Source: Acanthaster planci (lineage: Eukaryota; Echinodermata; Asteroidea; Valvatida; Acanthasteridae). Taken from it: DNA of 45,412 nt. The position numbers and the translations under genes are program-made. The notes below the pieces were generated by a model that was not told the origin of the DNA, did not search any database, and worked only from the letters and a program-made list of their open reading frames with translations. Of this stretch, positions 11,069 to 20,205 are shown in pieces. The DNA is taken from contig NW_019091428.1 in NCBI RefSeq assembly GCF_001949145.1, positions 277,880 to 323,291 of the forward strand. Direction: 5' to 3'. Numbering within the stretch: the first letter of the stretch is position 1; each line of letters begins with the position of its first letter.

Positions 11069-13181
11069 AGTTATAGCCCTGTGTGAGAAGTAAATCGATT
11101 TACTGCAAGAAGTATGACTCTAGAATTGACGTCAGGAAACAGTCAGAAGGTGCATAATAACATCTGTAGGTTGGCACACCTCGTGTGTACCTGGCTCACA
11201 TGCTTATGGAACACGGCAGGCAAGGCCAATGATCAGTGCAGTGTGAGGTCATCTGTGCCAGTCTCTTCCCAAGACTGGATTTGGGGATAATCCACTGGCA
11301 CTTGCACAGATACACTTGCATGGTAAGAGCAAGTAAGCTGCACTGGCAGTAGAGGGCGCTATAAAGAAGTTGAACCAAATTCAATCGTGACAAGAAGTTT
11401 TCTACGTCAGGAATGCCTCTGAACACCAGCACAGGACAAAATTTTTCCTTTCTACCTGCCACTTGGTTTTTAGTATCTGAAACTTGATAGAGTGTAATTT
11501 TTCAAAAGGGCCAACACATATTGTCTTATTACCACTGGAGTCCCTGCGAAATTACACACTACATGTACAGAAAGAACAGAAAGAGACAAACTTGACAGAA
11601 AACTAACTGGGGGGGCCTTATTGTCGGGCATTGTACATCAGTTGCCTTTAAGTTTACCTACAACACCTTGAAATACGCTTTACAAATGCAATTTTGTAAA
11701 CAAAGAACTGAATTTGACCCTTTTTGTTTCGTTACTTTTTGCTCTGAAAATTCCAAATTGAAAATGCACAGTCAAATATTTGAAAATTGATCGATATCTG
11801 AATATTTGGCAGAGCCTTAGAACATGGCACTGAAGACTACGAGAGCGCCATTACATAAAACAGAGAAGCTTTTCAAGCAGACATTCGACAACTTAGGTTT
11901 TAGCTATTTTGACGGCCATTACAGGCTACCAGCCACATCCAGCTGCACAAGTCCATGATTCCTTGGGGACCGACAGATGCCCACCACTACCGGCTACTCA
12001 GTCACAATGACACCATCAATCAAAATGGTTACCTCCAATGAAAGTGTCCCATTTCTTGCAAACAGTCATTTTAAATGTGTTCGGTGATTTGTCCTTTTAC
12101 AATCAAATTGTGCATGATTTCATAAGCTTACAGAGAAACAGGGAAAACGGGCAACTTACAGAGCATTTCCTATGGCTGCGTAGCACGCGATACACCCATG
12201 AAGCGAATCCTTGTTAAGGGCGGCAAGTCGTCTCTGACACTGTAAGACTGCACCAGCTGTCCCGTGAGACCACTTGCATGTGTGATTTTTCTGGTAGCTG
12301 ACAAAATACGCACACCTATGCCATGGCCATGAGGTTCACTGAGCGAAGTTGCCGTCGAATACATCAGAAGTACTCCTGAGTCCTCACTTGTATATATCAC
12401 AGGTGCCTCAGTTGCGATTCCAGCCACGAGTTACTCACCGAAGGGCAAGTTGGAGTCACTACTTCAGTTAACTGTTGTTTGACCAAAGGCGCTTTTCCAT
12501 ATGCCCGTCAACACTTGCGCCAAGCATTGCGTATCGGTCAAAATCACTTCCAGGTTAATTTTGACAGCCCAATGCAACGCACAAATGCATTATATTAATG
12601 GAGTCAATTTTTGTATCCGTGAAAGTGAGACGCACAAACGCATCGTGAGCGGAATGCACCCCAAAAACGTACATATGGAAAGGCGCCTTAACCCTGCCAT
12701 GGGTATGGATGACTTGGACTATCTAGTTGACATTTGCAGCCACGCTCCAGGGGATGTTTGCACCACTGTTTATCAATAACTGATTCCTTTTATCAATACA
12801 TGTGCTGAGGGAACCATTCACATGAAAATAATTGCATGAGATTTCAGTGACAATGTACACTGTGAGAATCGCAGCCAACGGTGAAAACTGAGTGACAGTG
12901 AGATTTTTTAAAAAGGCCAAGCTAGGGTCATTCAAGTGTAACCGAAGTTACTGACCTGCCCTTTTGCATTGTGAAAGAGCGATTGACAACTGGTTGAATT
13001 AAAGTTCATTTCCTAGTCATTGTCCACCTACTCAAGCACTTGGAAAACCACTGTTGATGACTACTGATAAATACTTACGAAGGACTCGCCTTCAACATAA
13101 GTCACCGAGTGTGCAGTGAGTACAGTGTGTCCTGATTCGATAATTCACAGGCTCCTGGAACTGACAGCAGAGCAGCCGATT

Positions 13182-16100
13182 TCAGTCCGTCTTCTCCCCG
13201 AGCGCGGCCAGCCTCTCTAGGAGGGGAGGGTGGGAGTAGTGCCAGGTGGAGTAGAGCCAGTCGGCCAGTGGGAAGCCCAGGTTGTCCTTGTGCAGCTTGA
13301 TCAGGGCTGTGCGCAGCTCGGTGGCCCGGCGCAGGGACTTGGCGAAGGCATCTGCCTGGAACTCGAAGCGGCGGCAGAGCACCGTCATGCAGAAGGACAG
13401 CACCTGCAGAGAAATGGGCCACCAAGTCAGGCTCCAACTCCTCCCGCCCCAAACCAGTAGCGGAGGCTCTCTTTGGGTTGCTGTCAAAATTGCTGGCGAT
13501 TACTTGGTGTAAAGTCAGAGTTCTTCAAGTTTAAGGCCTTTTGGAGACAGTTTTTAGGTGAACTCGGAAAGAATAACTACAGTCAGGACAGTCGGTCAGT
13601 CATCGATCAGCAAGTCAGTCGGTCAGGTACGGCTCGATGAAATTTCATTTTCTGCTACCGGCGCATCAAATTGTCCAAAAATTAGGCCTAGTTTTGGCGA
13701 ATTTCCATTTATTTCTAACCCAGAAAAAATCCAACCAATTTCAATGCTCCAGATGGAGCCACAGAGGTGGAAAAAGTCACCATTTTCGAAAAAGGCTACA
13801 GGAAAAATGGGGGTGAAAACTAACTGAAAGTATGGCTTTAAGAGAGAGTTTTGGACAAACCTCGTTGTATGGCGAGAACACAAACTGGAATATGATGACG
13901 AGACCTATGAGGGTGGGCTGGGTGCCGTAGAAACCAAATGCCTCAAAGAGCTCCTTCCTCTCGATGAGGAGGGCAAAAAGAAACAGACACAGGAACAAAT
14001 TCACCTGCAGAGGCATGGGGAAAAAAAATTATCGTTGTATAAATAGAACAGGATAAAAGTGGTGTAGAGGAGAGGGTCTGCCTAACTTTGTAAATTTCTT
14101 ATTCTAGTGGTTTAATCTTCCGAGTTTGGCAAAATGGTAGAGGGGCATCAACTTTGTAGGTTTTCTTCCTAGGAATGTTCTTTCTACTCAACAGGTTCGC
14201 TCGAGTTCATCACCATCCTTATGGGGTGCCGGGACTAGCTAATCCCTTTCACTACATTTTGCAAAGGACATGCCCGACTCGCAAAGCATTGTGGGTTGTT
14301 TGCTACCTTTTTACCAGTCTGGGGGCTTTCGGCGCACACTTGTCACTTGTACATGGGAGAGTTGGTCCATGTTAAGGTTCAAACAAATTATATCCAATGA
14401 AGTGGGAAAATTACCCATCATGCAGCCTGAAGAAATAAGACCTGCTCAGTAAGGATGAAAGGTGCCAGTTGAGCAAACCTAGCTGGTAACATGCCAGCTG
14501 GGCCAATTTCATAGAGCTGCTTAAGCACAAAAAATCCTTGCTTCAAAAAAAAAGTTTACCAGCTCAAAATCTATGTGATTGTCATACTAACCAAACAACA
14601 GGTGAATACTGTTCCAAAACAACATACATCACGTGGAGTTTTGGCTGGTAACCTGATTTGTCAAGCAAGGTTTTCTCACGCTTAAGCAAATTTTGTGCTT
14701 AAGCAGCTCCAGGAAATTGGCCCCTGCAGAAAGAAAGACTGTCAGGATTACCATTGTAAATTGAAAGACATGCTACGCAGACATTGTTGTTTCTGTATGG
14801 GGACGAAAGATAATGTAAAAACATGCACAAAGTCTAACTTGAAATTTATGGATTCTGTTGAAATGCGTCAGAAACTCTTTAAACTGATCTGGTTGTTCGT
14901 TTAAACGTTTGCCGTGGCCCTGACCATTACCTGACTGATGACAAGGTTCTTAAGGTTGTGGCTGAGTTTCCAGTGGCCCAGCTCGTGGGCGAGAACTGCC
15001 AAGACTTCTTCATCATTGCATCCAGTCTTCTTCTTCTCGTTCTTCTCCTCGTCCTCCTTAGCCGGCTCGGTGGAGGCTGGGTCCTCCTTTGGTCCGGTCT
15101 CCTCTCCTTTGTCTGGTTCCGGACTCTCGTCCGGGGGCGTGGTGGGTTCGCTTTGCTCTTTAGGTTTTTCCTGACGAAGTGAAACGGAATCGGTCTGGTT
15201 GGTGGAGTACCGGCTGCCAAGCTGGTGCCCGGGCTAGGACAATTTTAATTTTGACCGCAACTTATCCTGGCATGAAGCTCAACTTGTGCGACACGAGTCA
15301 GTTCGGTATTTCAATTGTGTTTGTACACTCGTCAAGATTTAGTATTTCTCCATTTCAGGATGAACTATTTGTCACAAGTGTTTAAAAATGAAAGCAAGCA
15401 CCAAACAAATTCACCCGCCCTACCTCTTTTTTCCCCACTGGCGTGTAATCTTCCAGCAGGGTGTCGAACAGCACGATGCGTTTGTTCTTGAAGAAGCCGT
15501 AAAAGTAGGCATTGCTGTGAGAAGATCTCTTGGAACCTGCAGAGGAATTGACAACACAACATTTCATACAGTACCTAAGTGAACACGTCGCACGCAGGAA
15601 AAACATTGTGCGTAAAAGTACACCGATGTGAGGAACAGCACTTGAACCAACACATGCACATACTCCATTATTTATTTTAAAAATGGTTATAGATTTGTCT
15701 TTTGGATGTGATGTTTCTGTTGTTACAGACACTAAACTAATGCAAACCGTTGCTGTTGTTAAAGAATTCACAGGCATGCTGGCTGTAATGCAACACGTGA
15801 GTGGGTTGGATTACATTTTGTGCACATTCAGTCGAAAATCAACCCGGCGCACGGCACATTTACTGGTTTTGTGTTTACATCAAAGGTCATCACGGCATTT
15901 CTCATGGTTCTGCTCTTCCCTATGCAGTGGTTACTGGTCCAACTGCTGCATCTGCTGCTGGCTAGAAATGGCTGAGAAACAACGCATCACCCACCTTCGA
16001 CTACGTAGAGTTTGTAGAGTGGGAAGGCGATGCTCCGGGCTAGCTCCTCAATCTTGGTCCTCAGCTCACCCTCAGGCAGCGGGGTGAACGTATCAAAGAG

Positions 16101-19100
16101 CGGGGCGATATAGTCAGCGTAGATGGTAATCATGATCTGCGCATGTAACAAAAGCAATCCCCTTGACATGAGCTACTTAAGCTCATGACCTGTTCATCCT
16201 TCTTATGTCCCTAGGCAAGATGCTTTACTGTAATTGTGGCAAGTTTTAAGACTAGTAGACCCCAGCGAGCTCAGCGATTGAACAGGAAGACGTCTAAGCA
16301 GGAGGCTGTGGGTTCGAGTCCCACCCAAGCACACTTGTTAAATTTTTCATAACCCTCTTGACCACACAGAGTGCATAGGGCTTATAAATATATACGTTAA
16401 CCCTAACTGCCGAGGCCCTTTTTGCTAGGATACACCCTCAATCCTTCAAAATCCTCCAATAGCCACCATGAAAAAATTGGATACAGCCTCAGTCCTCGGA
16501 CCTCAGTGAATATGTTCTGTGGAGGGTGTCAAATGCCTCAGTCTTCCAAATTCCTCCGGCAATTCCTCTCATTATGTTGAGGCAGCGTAAACGGTATCCT
16601 GGAACAGTATGGAGGATGTCACATATCATGTAGGCATGAATTTATGCATGGCTGAAGGTGAACAACGCAAGGTTTAACCCACAACCTTGAGACAATGCAT
16701 CCTTCGCAATCAGCAATGCAATTTTCCCATGTAGCCTCAATCCTCCAAAAATCCCCCAAAACCGCCCCAAGGATTTTGAAGGATTGATGATGGTTAGGGT
16801 TAATGAAGGACAAACGTCCACTATAACAATCAACATTTCCACAAAGCAAAATTTACATCATGTGAGCTCTAATAAAAAATGCACAGCGGAACAGGGTTGT
16901 TGGCAGTTTCCTGGAATGACCCACCAAGGAAACAACAAACGCAAACAGCCAGGCGTAGATGAAGAAGTACTGGCCGCCCATCTGTATGATGTACAGCAGA
17001 CCAGCCGCGATGGGAGCCATCAGGGCTTGCGTCACCAAGAACATCTTGATCTGATCCTTGATGAAGAACCCTGCTGTCTGTCGCACACAAACCGGAAAAA
17101 TGACGACATGATTTACTTCTTTCTGCTGAATCAGTTGCAATTTAAAAATCAGAAATTCCAACTCTATGTATGAGAGGGAAAAGGTATCAGGGTAAGTCCA
17201 GAAATTAGGGGTCTATTTTTTTATTGTCCCTGTCACATCTGACATATGATTTTGTAAATTCAGAACACATTTTCTAATTTCCGAGATTGATGAATCAATC
17301 CAAATTACCTGCCAAAGTAATGGAGAAACGATGATAGGTGGGGGGGGGAGATTGGAAGGAATACGTAAGCACATGTTTGGCTGATGCAAATGGAAAGCTC
17401 AGAGGCATTAATTGTGAAGTTCTCAGAGAGAAAATGTCAGCCAGGTTTAGGTTGGCTGTACCTGTTTGTTGAAGCCATGTTTCTCCTCCAAGACAAAGGT
17501 GCTGTAGATGGTCCACGGCAGGCCAACAACGGTGCTGTAAGCCGACACCAGCAGGAGAAACATCAGCGAATGAATGATCTACAAAAGAAAAGAGGCATCA
17601 ATTGTTAGGTTACATCTCTGTCTTCTTTATTTTCCTCACTTGAAGATCTCGCATTCATTCTGAACGACAAGAGTCTCAGTCCGTGGCTCCTAAAACGTGC
17701 GCTGACTCCAGGCATCACTGTATTGGTTGAACTTTTACAAAGGTTCTTCCTGAATCTTTCCAAATCCACCACACTGCAGGAATCCATAGGCACAATCATT
17801 GTGCTTCAACTCTGAAGGGTCATCTTTCCCTGTGTAAAGGCACAGTATCCAGATTCTACCCCCCTAAGTCTAACCTCCTAAGCCTTTGGCAAATTTTGAA
17901 GGATTAAGGAAGAGTACAGTTCACCTGTTCCACTAAGGTCGGGAACAAGAACCACATTTTGGGGGGAGGGGCCAAGCTTACTTTTTATGGGAGGGGGAAT
18001 CTAGAAATTTTTCATGTAACCTTTTATGGTCTTTCTGAGGAGACTACATTTTGAGATTATTTACATGTTTTTGAAGGAAATGGAGTGAAATAGATCAAAC
18101 CATTTACACCTCCTTTTTGGATTCAACTCACCTCATTTTCTGGGCCATAGCCAAAGTAGGCTATGGCTTGGCCGGCTCGTCCCCACAAGTATGGAATGCC
18201 ACCAAGGAGAAGAATGGCCTTATAAAAGAAAACAAGAAAAAAAAGAAAGATTTGTACTCCTCTATTTGTCTATTTCTATTCAGGGGCATGCTTAAAATGT
18301 GTTGTTTAGTCGAGGAAATAAGATCATTTTTTGCGTTGCTCTATTTTTCTGTTTTCTCTGCGAAGGAAACTGATACCGAAGCACGATTTTTTTTAATGCT
18401 GACTTACACAAAGGAATTTTTGTGGTTCTGTGGAAAAGGGACCGAGAAAACCATGCCGACTTATACAAAATGATGAATTACAAATGTAGACTTTGAAATG
18501 AAATTTTCAAAGGAAATGCATTACAGACGATCGGGACTTTTGTCAAACGGCCGACTTGGATGATATGACGGGTTTCGCGATGCCGACTTAGTCAGAGTGT
18601 ACTGTACGATTGACTTATCAGCAAATCCTTCAACATGACCTAATCAAGCCTTATCATGAGCCACTATCAACCTACAGCTGCAGAAATGATAGATCCAACA
18701 CAGCGCCAATCCGGCAATCTCACCCAAAGTGACCTTACCGAGGACTCTAGCTGAGAAAAGACACCCTGCCAGAAACCAAAGGAGCTCTTGTCCAGCTGGT
18801 AGAGACGTGACTTCTCAAAGGTCCCTTGATCAAGGATGTCGCGCAGCGGGTCTGGTACCTCGGCAGTGTTACGGTAGACTTGCCTCTGCCAGAGCCAAAG
18901 ACAGAGGGAAGAAAGGGACCATCAGACGATGCATTCTCAGTCTAAATTGCAATCTGCCTCTCACGAATTCAAGATGCAGTTGTGATGGCTGTGACAGAAG
19001 CCTCTTTCCCAGTAATGTTTGATACCCTCTTTCTACACCTTTTCCACATTCCTTTTTCATACATGTACCGTACTTACTAGCACAAAACCCCCTAAATAGC

Positions 19101-19880
19101 AGTAAAACGCACCCAGTGAAATAGTGAAACAAAAATTGAAAACAAGCTTGACAAAGACACAAAGGCTGAGTTCGGGCGGCTTGTTCTCGTATGTTCACAA
19201 AAAGCTTGATTGTTGTTCTTGGGTTGGCCGCTCAAACGCGGGCACAGGGAACGTACAATTGGTTATCGCTGGAAGTTAGCGAAAAGCAACATGCAACATG
19301 GCAGCATCCATGTACACTATCTGAGAGTTAATGCTTGGATAACTGGGCTGAATTCTTTCTATTGAAAGTGTTGTCCCCAAATTAAGCATGTAAAGGGAAT
19401 TATCCAAATCCAGGGAAAGTTCCTGAGTTGTGATCTGTGCCTCTACTCCCAGTTGGCAATGCCTTCATCAGGAAACATCACACCATCGTGACCATGCACA
19501 TGATGCAGGAATGTTCTTAATATTCCTCCATGATCACACCAACTTACATATACATGAATTTATTCATTCGTCTGATCATGCTAATCTTATTCAGTTCTAA
19601 TCTAATTCAACTTAAGTTTAACATGTTTACACAAACAGAGAAGAATTAAGCCTACGGACGACATGTACAGGCCTAGCAATATACAGTACATGTGTAAATC
19701 ATACATTACCTGTACAGATCAATAATCATCATCATCATCATTATGATCATCAATATGTTTTCTCACCTGTCGGTACGAGAGATAGGATTCCCACATGTAC
19801 ATCACCCAGAAAAAAATGAACACGAACTGAAATATTGTTTCAGGGGCAAGGAAAGGGCCTGCTTCGACTAATTTCTCCAT
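13182..19880 (-). CDS. ZMPSTE24: CAAX prenyl protease 1 (ZMPSTE24/Ste24), complete, ten exons
   Basis: Exons in transcript order: 19767-19880, 18739-18885, 18132-18218, 17462-17578, 16925-17077, 15995-16136, 15424-15536, 14931-15170, 13861-14004, 13182-13403. All junctions are GT/AG and in frame; the total is 492 codons (human about 475). It is a multi-membrane zinc protease of the ER and inner nuclear membrane that removes -AAX from farnesylated proteins, trims prelamin A and can clear jammed translocons. Landmarks are the N-terminal membrane helix ([14 protein letters not shown]), [56 protein letters not shown], the zinc motif HELGH at residues 353-357, the third ligand Glu433 in FEFQADAFA, and [12 protein letters not shown] at the C-terminus. 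I chose the ATG at 19880 (G at -3, G at +4) because an in-frame stop lies upstream at 19937. Exon 8 carries an unusually charged linker before HELGH. Confidence 0.95.
13404..14930 (-). other. ZMPSTE24 introns 9 and 8 (around exon 9)
   Basis: Intron 9 is 13404-13860 and intron 8 is 14005-14930; exon 9 (13861-14004) separates them. Intron 8 contains the MITE at 14500-14723. Nothing else coding is visible in either. Confidence 0.7.
14500..14723. mobile_element. MITE with GGGCCAATTTC termini in ZMPSTE24 intron 8
   Basis: The left end is GGGCCAATTTCATAGAGCTG followed by CTTAAGCACAAAA. The right end is TTTTGTGCTTAAGCAGCTCC then GGAAATTGGCCC, an inverted copy with a small change in the middle. The interior carries further inverted pieces (CCTTGCTT/AAGCAAGG and AGCTGGTAA/TTTACCAGCT-like). 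No reading frame of note is inside. The exact target duplication is not resolved. Confidence 0.75.
16205..16332 (+). repeat. tRNA-derived SINE relic
   Basis: A box-A-like GAGCTCAGCGATTGA (16267-16281) and a perfect box B GGTTCGAGTCC (16311-16321) sit at tRNA-like spacing. GTGGG/CCCAC forms a 5-bp T stem with a 7-nt loop. The 5' acceptor strand does not pair with the 3' one, and no clear anticodon arm folds, so it is not a working tRNA gene. Just upstream, ATGTCC...AAGATGCTTTACTGTAATTG recurs near 24850, which supports a dispersed SINE family. Confidence 0.5.
16397..16803. mobile_element. TTAA-flanked MITE-like element rich in CCTCMATCCTYC
   Basis: It begins TTAACCCTAAC and ends GTTAGGGTTAA, an 11-bp perfect inversion including TTAA. 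Inside, the phrase CCTCAATCCTYCAAAATCC appears in several diverged forms and in both orientations (for example near 16435, 16490, 16530, 16735 and, inverted, 16770). Related fragments lie near 17880, 28190 and 38350. The TTAA termini suggest piggyBac-type mobilisation, but the inverted ends are short. Confidence 0.5.
17579..18131 (-). other. ZMPSTE24 intron 3
   Basis: This spacer between exons 3 and 4 holds a fragment (about 17830-17930) resembling the CCTC/GGATT-rich element of intron 5. No gene or strong structure is seen otherwise. Confidence 0.6.
18219..18738 (-). other. ZMPSTE24 intron 2 with repeated TGCYGACTTA words
   Basis: TGCTGACTTACACAAA near 18400, TGCCGACTTATACAAAA near 18454, GGCCGACTTGG near 18548 and TGCCGACTTAGTCAGAGTGT near 18580 are spaced diverged copies of one word. 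They match the ends of the inverted repeat at 5851-5935. The stretch is probably a decayed transposon with internal repeats. Confidence 0.5.
18886..19766 (-). other. ZMPSTE24 intron 1
   Basis: The first intron follows the N-terminal exon and has GTGAGA as donor. It includes a short ATC microsatellite near 19722-19745. No other element is delimited. Confidence 0.65.
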
Positions 19881-20205
19881 TTCAAAACTAATTATGATCG
19901 CGACACCGATCACCCAGCCGATCGAAAACGTGCTTTACATAGAGGGCGACTTTGAACACTTTCCCTGGTAGGACACTTTACCAACACATGTTCCGAATGA
20001 CAAGGACACCAGTGTAAAAAAAATGGCAGCCCCCATGCGTCGTCATCTGGAGACAGTTAAGTGATTATGACGGTGTAATTATCTTCAGTATCCACATTAC
20101 AATCACAAACTTAAGGGAGGCAGTAGATTTCAGTAGAGGCTGTTGATAACTGTTGTAAAACGTGAATTTGAAGAGCGAATTTCCGTTTATTAATTGATAA
20201 TTGAC
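19881..20205. promoter_or_regulatory. Probable bidirectional promoter between ZMPSTE24 and LTN1
   Basis: Only 325 bp separate the two divergent start codons, so both 5' UTRs and core promoters should lie here unless a noncoding exon exists further away. I see no TATA box at a sensible place for either gene. AAAATGGCAGC near 20020 is one base from the YY1 consensus, which is common at TATA-less housekeeping promoters. In-frame stops at 19937 (minus) and 20191 (plus) support the chosen starts. The function is inferred from arrangement. Confidence 0.6.

Larger units (their letters stand above)
3256..13181. other. Long intergenic region with no recognisable gene
   Basis: This begins with the IAP 3' UTR. 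Candidate poly(A) signals are ATTAAA near 3309 and AATAAA near 4236 and 4543; none can be chosen. After that, every open frame is short and lacks a familiar domain or convincing splice context. A TTTTG microsatellite sits near 3710-3732. The structured parts are inverted-repeat elements at 5851-5935, 7717-7876, 8793-8965 and 10720-11068, and a folded motif at 7125-7197; these are described separately. The last kilobase should include the ZMPSTE24 3' UTR, but I see no clear poly(A) signal on the minus strand. Confidence 0.6.
16137..16924 (-). other. ZMPSTE24 intron 5 with a SINE relic and a MITE
   Basis: This lies between exon 5 (donor side 16924) and exon 6 (acceptor side 16137). Most of it is repeat: a tRNA-like block at 16205-16332 and a TTAA-ended element at 16397-16803. 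No coding signal was seen. Confidence 0.7.

Noticed and set aside
12170-12427. An 85-codon minus-strand open frame
   Set aside because: It begins with GTG rather than ATG, no domain is recognisable, and there is no convincing splice context or neighbour exon.
13230-13512. Plus-strand frames opposite ZMPSTE24 exon 10
   Set aside because: These are antisense shadows of the conserved [11 protein letters not shown] to C-terminus exon.
16262-16332. Possible tRNA gene with perfect box B
   Set aside because: The acceptor stem does not pair and no anticodon arm forms. It fits a SINE relic better.
19881-19913. A longer ZMPSTE24 N-terminus starting at 19913
   Set aside because: That codon is GTG. 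The first ATG in frame is at 19880 with a good context, and the predicted N-terminus then has the usual length.
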